Below are positions 1 through 12,500 of a DNA stretch of 64,000 nt, in pieces (position 1 is the first letter of the stretch; each line of letters begins with the position of its first letter). The notes beneath the pieces were generated by a model, which was not told where the DNA came from, did not search any database, and was given only the letters and a program-made list of their open reading frames with translations. Both the position numbers and the translations under genes were made by a program. Origin of the DNA: Zygaena filipendulae (lineage: Eukaryota > Arthropoda > Insecta > Lepidoptera > Zygaenidae); contig OU015651.1 in NCBI GenBank assembly GCA_907165275.2, positions 7,338,501 through 7,402,500 on the forward strand. Reading direction: 5' to 3'.

Positions 1-307
1 AGCCAAGTTCAATACAAAAATTATGCTTGGCTGTGAGCTTCGCTTCGCCGTAAAAAGAATGGAGATCTAAATGAGTGCCAAGTTCTATGCAAAATCGATC
101 GATATAGGTATTAATAGGAACAAAATAACATTATGAACAAATGTTAAACTCTATTTCTTTGCTTGGATACCTACAACAATTGCTGTTATTTAAAAACGTG
201 AGATCTCAAAGTAGATTAGATTTGACTTGGCCGGTTTTCATTACATCATTACATCAGTCACCTTTGCTTGGTCTTGGCTTGACATGCTGCTGCGTGTCTA
301 GATAAAG
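1..307. other. non-coding, no feature recognised
   Basis: This AT-rich stretch has no convincing coding exon, RNA gene or repeat boundary on either strand. It ends at the TTAA that flanks the first foldback element. Confidence 0.5.
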
Positions 308-601
308 TTAAGCGCTTATTACACCTTGCAATTTCAGAGCACCAATTTAGGGCTCTAAATCAGATAAAATTTAGGGTCGATGAGAGAGAGAGAGCGAGTA
401 ATCACACTACACTAAATTGTACCCTAAATCGACTATAGTAGGGCACATTTTAATGTAGTAGAATGTGAAGAGTAGTCGATTTAGGGTACAATTTAGTGTA
501 GTGTGATTACTCGCTCTCTCTCTCTCATCGACCCTAAATTTTATCTGATTTAGAGCCCTAAATTGGTGCTCTGAAATTGCAAAGTATAATAAGCTCATTA
601 A
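308..601. mobile_element. foldback MITE flanked by TTAA
   Basis: Two arms of about 120 bp (roughly 314-435 and 473-595) are near-perfect reverse complements around a 37-bp loop. The inner 107 bp of each arm, which include a (GA)n run, match essentially base for base. TTAA lies directly outside both ends (308-311 and 598-601), which is the target duplication expected of the piggyBac superfamily. There is no transposase, so the element would have to be moved in trans. The short ORF inside is an artefact of the hairpin. Confidence 0.8.
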
Positions 602-672
602 TTATTCTTAGGTATACTGGTAACTGTTGAACGGAAAAACGGAATGCAGTTAACCAGTCATTGATTCGAAGT

Positions 673-1218
673 TGGGAGCTTTTGTCGGGATTTTAGCAGT
701 GACGGACGTCAGTAGGGGGAGCACGAATTTTTTCGATCTCGTCTAGTCGATATCGAGCATTTTTTTTGTATGGAAAATAAACAGCGCCACCTATCCAGTG
801 TTGTTCATTTTCCATACAAAAAAACGCTTTGACATTACGACGATATCGACTAGACGAGAGCGAAAAAATTCGTGCTCCCCCTACAGTTTTATTTCTTTAT
901 TTTGCAAATTAGTTTATCGTGATTAATATTGTGTGAATGTGGTGGATGTTGCATAATAGTGATCCATTAGTGTTGAACAGTGTATAGAAACAGTGAAATA
1001 AGATGAAATGGGGCGTTCATCGGGAGGTTGTCGTTTTACTATACAACTTCCCACTGAGTGTCCTATTAAGGTTCAACTGTAAAAATTTGCTGCCCAAAGT
1101 TCCGGTAAAGCATCGAAATGCATCTCACCAATGCATTTCGATGTAAATAACTTCAGAAGAAAAAAATATTAATGAATTGGCTGTATGGACTTAGCTTCCT
1201 TTACCTTTCCCATTGGGG
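673..1218. repeat. dispersed repeat, first tandem copy
   Basis: This stretch is repeated at 1346-1718 with only scattered substitutions. Its inner part (about 1085-1215) also resembles the middle of the TA-flanked elements at 25565-26197 and 27743-28399. It is therefore probably a non-autonomous DNA transposon of the same broad family. A foldback MITE interrupts it at 714-883. Confidence 0.6.
714..883. mobile_element. foldback MITE nested in a repeat copy
   Basis: This is a 170-bp element whose ends are inverted copies starting AGGGGGAGCACGAA, with a second inner inverted pair around a short loop. CAGT lies on both sides (710-713 and 884-887). The neighbouring repeat copy at 1346-1718 lacks the insertion and has a single CAGT at the equivalent point, so that copy serves as the empty site. 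Confidence 0.75.
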
Positions 1219-1345
1219 TAAATCTAACTACAAGACTGTTATTTTCATGTTCATCGTTTCCCTACCTTGAAACTGGCAAAATGTGTAAACCGCGCGACGC
1301 CATAACAAAAAAAAAATTCTTTCACTGATGAGAATTATCATGTTT

Positions 1346-1810
1346 AGGGGACTTTTGGCGGGATTTCTAGCAGAGTGGACGTCAGTTTTATTTCTTTGTT
1401 TTGCAAATTAGTTTATCGTGATTAATATTGTGTGAATATGGTGGATTTTGCATAATACTGATCCATTAGTGATGAATAGTGTGCGGAAAGAGTGAAATAA
1501 GATGAAATAGGGCGTTCATCGGGAGGTTTTCGTTTTACTATACAACTTCCCACAGAGCGTCCTATTAAGGTTCAACTGTAAAGATTTGCTGCCAAAAGTT
1601 CCGGTAAAGCATCGAAATACATCTCACCAATGCATTTCGATGTAAATAACTTCAGAAGAAGAAAATACTAATGAATTGGCTATATGAACTAAGATTCCTT
1701 CTGCCTTCCCCGAGAGGGGTTCCGGTAAAACATCGAAATGCATCTCACCAATGCATTTCGATGTAAATAACTTCAGAAGAAGAAAATACTAATGAATTGG
1801 CTATATTTTA
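1346..1810. repeat. second and partial third tandem copies
   Basis: 1346-1718 repeats 673-1218 without the MITE. 1718-1808 repeats the inner part again, with the stretch around GCATTTCGATGTAAATAAC nearly unchanged. The copies are direct and adjacent, so they probably arose by local duplication. Confidence 0.65.
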
Positions 1811-3391
1811 AGAGTAGGCACTTCCATATAGTACGGACCGCCAAGAGGGGATTTGTGGATTAGCTAAAGCGCGTCAGATGAACATAAGGGGGGTACCTTG
1901 CACCATGTTGAGTACCGAATATAGGCCCTCTACACTGGTGGGTGCGTCTAGAATAACCGATCAGATTAGTAAAAAAAAATCGATAACTCGAAATACTCGA
2001 GCGCGTCAGATTAAGATATGGTGGGTTAATTACATAGTGAGAAGTATGTATATGAATAATCTGACCATTTGAACGTGACGTAAGGGAGTTAGAGGATCAC
2101 AAACTTTCAAAAAAAAACGCAACTTCGACATTCTCGAGCGCAGTTGATTTATTTTTTAATTTAAAGTAAATAACTCAAGGATAGCGGGAAAAATATAATC
2201 TGCCGATTTTCATAAGCCGAAGAAACAAAAATCGTCTTCGAATCGAACGAGCAGCTGCAGTGAAACATGTACCTATTCATGTCTCTGTCTTTCTTTCCCT
2301 TTTACTTTTTCTCTATCTCTCACTCTCTCGCACCGTCCTCACACTACTTTCCGTCGCCATAACGTCATCACAGTATATCACGGCGCTAAACGTGTCGAAT
2401 TATAACTTTTTTTGGTCGGTTAAAATACATATTAAAGTAAGTTAAGGTAAGTATTACATCAAACTATAGGTTCACCTATAACCTTTCACTTTAATGTAAT
2501 TATATATATATATATATATTATATAATAAAGCTCATCACAAAACAACGCGTTCATGTTATTATATGTAAAATGCTCTGGCTTGTTTGTGCTTTAAAGTTA
2601 GTTTTGTGAATAATATTTTGTGAGCTTTTACATATTTCGTGTTTTTTGTGAACAAGAAATAGTATCGCTGATCCGATCTATGAAAGCGTTCAGTGCCAAC
2701 CATACCAATGCAATGTATGACGCGGCCATAGAAATTTGGTTAAGTATTCCAATGTTGGTAAAAAAGTTCGCGCATAAATCCATAGTAACTTTGGTTCAAG
2801 GGAGTGTCGCTGGCCTGGTTCCGAAGTTCTACTAAAAAGGCAGGCGGATTTGTAGTCAACCTCACATTTATACGTCTGTGGGTAGTCAAACTCGAGTCTC
2901 GAACTGGGGGAATCAAAAAATAAAATCACATAATTATTTTATTACTTACATTTATCTACGGTCAAAACAAAATGAGCAATCTAACTAAAACAACGGTAGT
3001 ACACGTACGTAGTAAATCTACCGGTATGTAATTTACGATGACATTGATAAAACTCAACATTTTTGATTATTTTCTTAAGTTTTTTTATACTTTTTTATAG
3101 TTAGCCGAATACGGTAACGTATCTAATTAAAAACATTACAGCTATTCTTAAACTTGCATACCTATATAAAAAAAAAATCACAAAATGCAAAAATGTTGCT
3201 TTCACCTATTAGGAATTAGGATATCATTATTTAATTGAAAGATAAGTCAACTCGAGATTTTTATAGACTTCAAAGTAAGCCTTCGTTAATATTAATTATT
3301 ATCTATATTTTCTATTGCATAGACACACCATGCATCAACATTTATCACAGTTCTTTTTTAACTTGTGGCGTCATATGGAACTATCTACAAG
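1811..3391. other. non-coding; (TA)n at about 2500-2526
   Basis: This region lies downstream of the SIAH-like gene, which ends at 3549 on the minus strand. It contains a short TA microsatellite and several short ORFs of 60-80 codons that have no family resemblance and no splice context. I see no gene here. Confidence 0.5.
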
Positions 3392-3397
3392 TTTATT
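3392..3397 (-). terminator. candidate polyadenylation signal of the SIAH-like gene
   Basis: AATAAA on the minus strand, about 150 bases after the stop codon of the SIAH-like gene. The position suits a 3' end, but the motif is common in AT-rich DNA. Confidence 0.3.
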
Positions 3398-3548
3398 ATT
3401 TAATTCACAACTGCCCAAAAGAATAGAATCGGACAAATAAACCAGTCAATTACATTTAACCATTAATCTTATTTAAAACTAATAACATAGTACAATAACT
3501 AGTCTAAGTAATATTACTTATTCTCCAACATAATTCACAATTATCAGT

Positions 3549-6500
3549 TTATACGCGATGGTTACGGTTACGTCTTTTCTTGTTTCGACGGGAACGGTTT
3601 TGATTTGGCTGTGTTGCATTTGATGATCCATTTGAAGACTGTGGGAGAACATCAGGACTAGTTTCTGCTTCCTGCTGTATCGGACGCAGATGATTCTGAA
3701 GCAAATTATCTAGGGGTGCATTTTGATGGGGGCTAGGTTCAGGTATTTGCTGGTTCGGAGACTGAGTTGCGTTCAATGCTGCTCTTAGGCGTGCTCTCAT
3801 GCGTCTGCGCGCATTGCGCGACATTTGCGGACTCCCGTTAGTAGCGGGCACCTCGTTTTCGGTTACAGATGAAGATGTATTTGCTGACACAGCTACCGCT
3901 ATGGCTGGGCCTTCACCTCTTTCACTGCGACCAACTGTCGCTTGGCTAGTTCTTGGTCCATTTTGGTTTCTGGATCGCATCTCCGCTTCGGACCGCAGGG
4001 CGCTAGCTTCTCGGCCGAGCGTAGCGAAAGCGATGGAAAGTCTAGCTACGTCATTTTGCAAGTCCTGCAAGAATGGTTCGAGGTCGTTTGTTGCAGCGCG
4101 GGCGGCTTCAGCTGGCTCGCGCGTCTCGTCGCCGCGGCAGGCCACGCGAAGTAGGGCGCGGGGCTGGGTCTGGTTCGCCAGTTGGTCAGGGGAGCTGCGT
4201 CTAATTGTTAATCTAGCTGTGATATTAGCTGGCGCGATTAATGCTTGGGCATCTGAGCCTTCCACCACCAGACAGTGGCCACGTTTCTTTAATGAGCCTT
4301 CACATGATCTCACTGACCACACCTAGAAAGTACCACATTTAATTATAAGTTTGTATTCATAATTGTTATGTACTGGGGGTAGGTTATATTATAGTGATAT
4401 GTCAATATACAACCCCACTAAGAGGGTAGTCAGTCTAGTGAGAATATGAACAATGAACAGAGTGCAATTTCCATCCAGAACCTTGTGAGTAAGACATTAT
4501 AGTGGCGACGAGCGAAAAAAAGTGGTGAAAAAGTTGAAATTGTGGTGTATAGTGATATCAAAATATAAATTGCAAAAAATAAAGTTAAAAAAGAAAAAAA
4601 AAATGGGAATCAAGTTTGGTGAGTTTGATGTAGCACATGGTTGCTGGAAAAACTACATTGAAAGATTCTCATATTGCTTACAAGCAAATGAAATACAGGA
4701 AGATGAGAAAAAAAAGGCAAATTTGCTTGCGGTTTGTGGCCCTGACTTGTATGATTTGGTTATTTCATTGATTTCTCCAGCTCAAGTAAGTGAGGTTACT
4801 TTTACCTTCATTAAGTCAAAATTAGACAACCATTTTCACCCTACACCAAATGAGATTGTACAATCATATATTTTTCATAATAGAAATCAGGAAGAGGGGG
4901 AGAAAATGAGAGATTATATTGCTCAATTACAAAAACTGAGCATACATTGCAATTTTAATGATTTGAATAGGACACTACGAGACAGGTTAGTGTGTGGCAT
5001 CCGAAATAAAGATATAAAAAAGAGATTATTAGAGGAAACACGACTTACTTTTGAGCAGGCATCACAAATAGCATTAGCGCAGGAAACAGCAAGTCTAGAT
5101 TCAGAATGTATTGCGGCTATAGTGCCAAACAGTAGTATAAACCTAGATAGTGAAGTACCGATGGAAGTGAATAAGATAGAGCTAACAAAAAAAGATAGAA
5201 CTAGTGAACGAAATAATGACTGTTTCCGCTGCGGCAGACAGCATGGAGGGCAGTGTAGGTTCCGCTGGAGTAAGTGCAATTACTGCAAAAAGGTAGGCCA
5301 TATAGAACCTGCATGTTTCCGGAAAAAACAGACAACCAAAGATACAAATTCAGACCGTTCCAATTGCAATGGGTTGTATACCATAGATTCAGTTAATAAT
5401 ATTCGAGTGAGTAGAATACCCGCATTTACAATAAAAATTAAATTAAATAATAAGGAGGTAGAAATGGAAGTGGATTCAGGGTGTGCCTTTACATTATTAA
5501 GTGAGGCGACAGCCAGACTGATATGGAATGGGGAGTTGCCTAAAGTTGATATGACACCAGTTAATTTGAAAACATGGACCGAAACTAAGTTGCAGATTTT
5601 GGGTCAGGCCACAGTACAAGTAAAGTATAAGAGTATTAGTAAGAACCTCACAGTCATCATTGCTAGAGGTAATGGTCCAAGTTTGATAGGCCGGAATTGG
5701 TTTAAGGATTTAAATATTCAGATACTAGGTGTTTATAACATAAAAGTAGATACAGACCAGCTTACAAAATTATTGCAAAAATATAATACAGTATTTCAAG
5801 ATGGACTTGGAACATATACAGGCCCGGTGGTAAGTATCAATCTAAAAAAGGATGCTAAACCGAAGTTTATCAAGAGTAGACCAATTCCGTTTGCTTTGAA
5901 GGAGCGGGTGTTCAAAGAAATAGATAGGCTGGTAGCTGAAGGCGTATTGCAACCTGTCCCACATTCGGAATGGGCAACCCCGATAGTACCGGTCCTAAAG
6001 GCAAATGGCGAGGTAAGATTATGCGGAGATTATAGAGCTACCGTAAACGCTGCCACAGATACCGACACATATCCACTTCCGACTCTTAATGAAGCATTTG
6101 CTGTACTGCAAGGAGGGGTAATATTTACGAAAATTGATTTAGAACGAGCATACACCCAGCTATTGGTCGATGAGCCGACAGCTGAATTACTTACACTTAA
6201 CACACCGAAAGGACTCTACAAAATGAAAAGATTAGCATTTGGAGTAAAAGCTTGCCCTGGTATTTTTCAGAGACTAATGTCATCACTCCTAGTGGGCATC
6301 CCAGGAGTGGCGGTACTGTTGGATGATGTGGTCATTGCAGGAGAAAATGTAGAGCAGCACAACACCAGGGTAGAGTCAGTATTAAAGAAGTTAAGTGAAG
6401 CGGGCCTTAGAGTAAACAAGAAGAAGTGTAAGTTTGCTGTCGAAAAAGTAGAATTTTTAGGGTTCATTATTGACCGATTAGGAATCCACCCGAATAAAGA

Positions 6501-9500
6501 GAAAATTGAGGCCATAGAGAGAACACCAGCGCCGGTTAATATTAAGGAATTGCAAGCATTCTTAGGATTGTTAAATTTCTATGATATATTTTTACCTCAC
6601 AAAGCCACCATAGCGGAACCGCTCTATAGATTATTGGAAAAGAAGAGTACATGGCAATGGAGTGAGATTCAACAAAAGGCGTTCGGAAAATTGAAAAAGA
6701 TGCTTTCAAGTAAACACACATTGGTTCATTATGAGGTGAATCGCAAATTAATTCTTTCATGTGATGCATCCCAATATGGATTAGGGGCAGTGCTAGAACA
6801 TGAAATGGACGATGGCAGTATTAGGCCCATAATGTTTGCCTCAAGAACGATGAACGTGCACGAACGAAATTATGGGCAAATAGATAAAGAAGCAGCAGCA
6901 ATTATCTTTGGGCTGAAGAAATTCCACCAATATATAAGTGGTAGGAAAGTAGTGATCAAAACAGATCACAAACCATTACTCGGCATTTTTAACCCCAAGA
7001 AAGCGATACCTAACATTTTATCACCCCGAATGCTTCGATGGGCTCTACTTCTGAATTCTTATGATTATGAAATTCAGTATGTGGAAGGTAAAAAAATAGG
7101 TAATGCTGATGCATTAAGTCGATGGCCCTGCCAAGAAAAACAAAGGGAAAACGAAGAAGAGTGCTTGGGAGTCCTGCTGATTGAAGAGACCCCAGCAGAT
7201 TTGGGTTTTACGGCTAAAGAAGTGGCCCAATTAACAAAAAAGGATAAGATTTTGAGTAAAATACTTTATTGGCTAAGAAACGGATGGCCTGCGACAATAG
7301 AGAATCAATATAAACTTTACTGGCAAAAAAGAGAAGAGCTGTCAACTTTCAAAGACAGCATTTTATGGGGAAGCCGAGTTGTGTTGCCGGAAGACATGAG
7401 ATTACATGTGTTAGAAGAACTACACAGTAACCATGACGGAATCGTGATAACAAAAGCAATGGCGAGAAGCTATTTTTGGTGGCCAGCTATCGATAAGCAG
7501 ATAGAACAAATGATAAGGAATTGTCACATCTGTTCAGAGAACAGGAATATGCCAACTCGGGTAACACATCATTGGATCAAACCGGATAAAGCTTGGTCAC
7601 GGGTACATGTTGACTATGCAGGCCCATTCCAGAACAAAATGTTTCTAATACTGATAGATGCCTACTCTAAATGGCCAGAAGTAAAAATCGTACCTGATGT
7701 GAGCAGCCAAACATTGATCAAAAGCTTAAGGGAGATATTTGCAGCACAGGGTTTGCCGGATACGATAGTGAGTGATAATGGGCGCAGTTTTATCTCAGAA
7801 GAATACAAGAGATACTTGGCAGCGAATGGCATTCGACAAATCCTTGTCCCACCCTACCATCCTGCCTCTAATGGACAAGCAGAGAGAACCGTGCAAACTG
7901 TAAAAAACAAATTGAAGAAGATGTCGACCATACCCTGGCATATAAGACTACCTAAAATATTGTACGGGCTGCGATCAACCCCTAATAGCGTAAATGATAA
8001 GACCCCGGCAGAAATGTTGAATAATAGAAGATTTCGTACCAAATTCGACCAACTAAACCCTTTGTCTGAAAAGAATAATGGACTAATAGCAGATCTTGAA
8101 GAGAATGAAAAACTCAAGGTTAGGGTATTAGAAACGGGGCAATTAGTTTATGTAAAAAATTATGGTAAGGGACCACGTTGGCTGAAAGGAGTGGTAGAAA
8201 AAAAGATAGGAGTTACCCGTTATTTAGTCAGGTGGAACGGAAAACTGCTGACAAGACACATAAACCAGATCCATAAAGGTGGAGTGGAGGAAATGGAAAA
8301 AGGAAAATCGTATCAAGATATTGAATCTGACGATGACAGCAAAGAAGAGGATTATGAAGAACCGGTGGCACTACCACCGCGACAACAGTGGGAAGACATG
8401 ATTGGAGTGTCAGGGCCACAGGACATCATAATCCATGATAGCCAAGGAAGACCGGCCTCATGGAGTCGGAATAAGCGAGCCTTATCCACATCCCCAGAAG
8501 CCTCACCACAATATAAAAGAAGAGCCATGAGTCACAGCAGCTCAGACGAAGGGCAGCTAGACCTATCAAACGAAAACTAATATAAAATCCCATAACATAG
8601 ACAATTTGTGCTTAGTGAAAGTGCCAGGGCAGAACACTAAGTGCATAAGTAAATTAATAAGAGGCAACCCATAATAGTGTATAGTAATAGTGAATAAGTA
8701 AACAATAACAAGAGCAAGTGAAAGTGTAGTATGATCTTGTGGGGGAAGGTATGTTATGTACTGGGGGTAGGTTATATTATAGTGATATGTCAATATACAA
8801 CCCCACTAAGAGGGTAGTCAGTCTAGTGAGAATATGAACAATGAACAGAGTGCAATTTCCATCCAGAACCTTGTGAGTAAGACATTATAATAATATTTAT
8901 GTTTCTGTAGTTATATGCAGAGTTAAATAATTAGAAAGCTTCCTTGCTGTGCCCAGACAATCCTTTTCACAGCACCAAACTGGGTAAAAATTAGCACGAG
9001 TAAGCTTTGTCTATTTTAATTTGGTGCAATAAAAAATTTTATATCTATCTTACATGGAATTAAGGTTAATTGTATATTTTTATAGAAGGTGCTTCAAAAT
9101 TAGCTGTAAATATTTATGAGGCTGAAAGTATACGTTATAACAAACTAGATAAGTAAAAAAATTATATAAATTAGGTAGATTTTCAGAATTGGAGGAAAAT
9201 AAATTCATTCAAAAAACATCACCTACAAGGCATGTGCCACGCACATAGCGAGCGATGCATCAGCTGCTAGTCGAATACTACTCAGCCCCTCCAGCCAAAT
9301 TGACTTTCCTTTTACAATCCTAAACACATAGAAAACTGAGTAACCATCATGTCACTTACCCAATCAAAACTCTAGTTTTCACATGGTCACGCGAAACCAA
9401 AGTTCTGATTGACTGACTAATGAGGATTCGTTACCTACTTAGTTTTCAACGCCTTAACGATTGGAGCATGTCGGTTTGGCTAGGAAACATTGATATATTA

Positions 9501-12500
9501 AAAAAGCAGTTCATTGATCATCAGATACCGGCAATGTGTGTGTACAATTGATCGGCGAGCGCCTTTACATGTTTTCTTTTTGATTATTGACTTTTATTAT
9601 TTTTAATTCCATTTATCTTATGAACATGTCTATAACGGTGTATACTTTTAACCCTATAAATTATAAGGTTTATAAATTTGCAGCTAATTTTGGGGCACCT
9701 TATCCCATGTCACAATTTTTGTCCGTGCTTAACTGCTTATCTCCGAAAATACTGAATCGATTTCAAAGACATTTTGCACACAGGCGTCTAATTTGTACGA
9801 ATTTGAGAACAGCTATTTGGTATATAATTACGAGTAATTTAGGTCTTGAAATAGGAGAATGCGGTTGAAACCAGGGGAGACAGTTGGTTATGGCAGGAGA
9901 TCAGATCAGATTATTATGTGGTATGATTCGTATGTAGTATTGCAGTACGACTTATACAATAAAACGAAAAAGGATAAAAAAGAAAATTAAGGAAAAGGCA
10001 ACATGATTTGAGGAAAAATTACAAAGTTTACGAATATGAAGCTAGCCATAATAAAGGTATCAGGTAGATAGGTACTCACACTATCTGAAAATATGGCTTC
10101 ACGATCACTGCCTGATATGGTGATCTGGTAACTAAATTCTTGTGCTACCCACGGCGCTGCAAGCATTGATAGCCACGAACTAATAGAATTTTCTGAAAGA
10201 ATTGAAAGAATTTGCAATTTCAACTTTTGTCGACAAAATTCCAAACATCAGCAGTGACGCGGACGTCAGTAGCAGCAGTACGTGTTAAGTATAAGTAGTT
10301 TTACGATTCTCCTGGGATCTAATGTTTCTTCCTTAGACGGTAAAGCGAATGCACGCCAGCAACTCAGCAAGTACATACTCTACCGTAGTTTACAAAATGC
10401 CTGTTCCACACGAAGAAGGCAGGGCAGAGCCACAGTACGATGAAAAGAAAGCACCGCCACAATTTGAACGCAGTCTCCGAGTCCGAGACAGAAGAGTACC
10501 TACTGTCGGAACAGTAACCGTGGTGGCAAAATCGATCCATAAATATGTAGTACTAGCTGTTCCCCGCGGTTTCCGGGATAAAAAGTACCTTATGTCCTTC
10601 TTTGTATACCTGAAAACGTGTATACAAAACATGATGATCGGTTGAGCCGTTCAGGTGTGAAACCGTAACAAACAAACAAACTCACTTTCACATTTATCAT
10701 ATTAGTAAGGATTAAACACACAAAGAAAATGTACGAAGATATTTGATAGGTACAAAAGCACAAATTACTGGAAGAATTTGGATGAAATTTACCACAGAGT
10801 TAGATTTATTATTATAAGAGACTTACACATAAGAGACTTTTTACTACAGAACAAAGAATTCTCTAACGAGTCTCAAAATTAGCACGAAACGAACGGCAAA
10901 AGTGCGTCAAATAGCCAGTAGATAACATTCTCCCCGCGAATGGAATGTCGCTCGTATGAATGTATCGTCGTTCCTATGTACATATTATTACTAACTTTTT
11001 CAGCAGAAACGGAACTTATAATTTCGTCATGTCCCTACTATCCAGATGGAAAGGTGTACCCACCCCTATTGTATACAATAGTCAAGTGAAATAATAAATA
11101 AATAAATTAGCTATAAAAACGGCAAAAAATCATGTCTGTAGTATGGGAGCTCCCCTTAAATATTTGTTTTATTCTATTTCAATCATTAATTTTTAAAGAG
11201 AGTATAACTAAATATTCTGTGAATATTTCTAGCGTCTACCTGTTGCCGTTATCTATATTCAATATCAAGCAAAAACGAGCAAAAAAATCACGTCTATTGT
11301 ATGGGAGCCCCCTTAAATATTTATTTTATTGTTTTTTAGTATTTTTTGTCTTTGAAATTTCAACTGTCTAACTATCGCGGTTCATGAGATAGACGTACAG
11401 ACATGGACGGACGAACAGCGAAGTCTTAATAATAGGGTCCTGTTTTACCCTTTGGGTACGGAACCCTAAAAACAGATGACACACCATATTATTATTACAA
11501 TGGGCATTTTGACTAATTTTTATTTTTAGTCAGTCTTGTAGATTATTAAAAAATATTGGACACGTATTTTTTCTTTTTTTACGTAATTAAAAAATAACGG
11601 CGATATATTGAGTTGAAATTTCGCGTGACGTCACTATTCTGACAGTTTTCAGGGCGGTTTTAACGGTTAGTGACGTCACAACCTCCTCACCCTAAACTTT
11701 AATGCGCTTTATCTCTGTATATTTTAATTTATTTGAAAAAGCAAAAAATACGTGTCTATTGTTTTTTTTATTTTCTAACTGACGGACTAATTAGAATTTT
11801 GATTTTTAAAAGTAGTTCACAACCCCATTATGTAATTTAGGAATAAAAAAAATTTTCAAGAGCTTTTATGTAGGTCCAGGTCGGCAACGCACCTGCATGC
11901 CTTCTGGTGTTGCAGATGTCTATGGGCGGCGGTAATCACTTACCATCAGGTGTACCACTTGCCCGTTTGCCCCCTATGACATAAAAAAACCTAGGTTTAC
12001 TAATTAGTAAACCTTCCTAAACCGCTAATCGTAGAGTCCTGAAACTTGGAGGGTGTGTTCTTTGTATGACATAGGCATCCGATAAGAAAGGTTTTTAAAA
12101 TTCAACCCCTAAGGGGATGAAAAGGGGTTAAGACGACTTACCGGTTATTTCAATTATCAAGAAGAAAATCCCCATATCAGACACCCTTACAGCAGTTACA
12201 ATTCTTCCAGGAATGGTAGGAAAGTTCCATGCTTGTAAATATTCTCCATTTTCAGAAGTACCCTGTACAAAAAACCTTGTTATCATAAAAATGCCAGGCA
12301 AGAAAATAATTAATAGATAACAACCATAAACATAATATCCATATTTAAACTCATAATTGAATTAAATTTACCTCAATCAGCAGTGGAGCATGATAATATC
12401 GTAGGTGGTTGAGCATGCGAGCAACTGGTAGTCTCTCTACTGAGCCGTTATTGCAGCACAGACAACGGAACAGGCCTTTACAAGCTTGAGGTGGCCTCTG

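Larger units (their letters stand above)
4364..8889 (+). mobile_element. intact Ty3/gypsy LTR retrotransposon
   Basis: This complete element is bounded by identical 138-bp LTRs and flanked by the 5-bp duplication ATAAT (4359-4363 and 8890-8894). A primer-binding-like TGGCGACGAG directly follows the left LTR. A purine-rich tract GTGGGGGAAGGTA directly precedes the right LTR. One uninterrupted gag-pol frame fills the interior, and there is no envelope gene. Identical LTRs and an open frame point to very recent insertion. It sits in the last intron of the SIAH-like gene, in the opposite orientation. Confidence 0.95.

Noticed and set aside
2620..2929. Overlapping 70-80 codon ORFs downstream of the SIAH-like gene
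   Set aside because: Opposite-strand overlap, no homology recognised and no splice or promoter context.
3799..4326. Plus-strand ORF of 175 codons opposite the last SIAH-like exon
   Set aside because: It is the antisense shadow of a GC-rich coding exon whose minus-strand frame joins in phase with six other exons.
9587..9868. 93-codon ORF in the last intron of the SIAH-like gene
   Set aside because: No recognisable family, and on the opposite strand to the host gene; probably chance.
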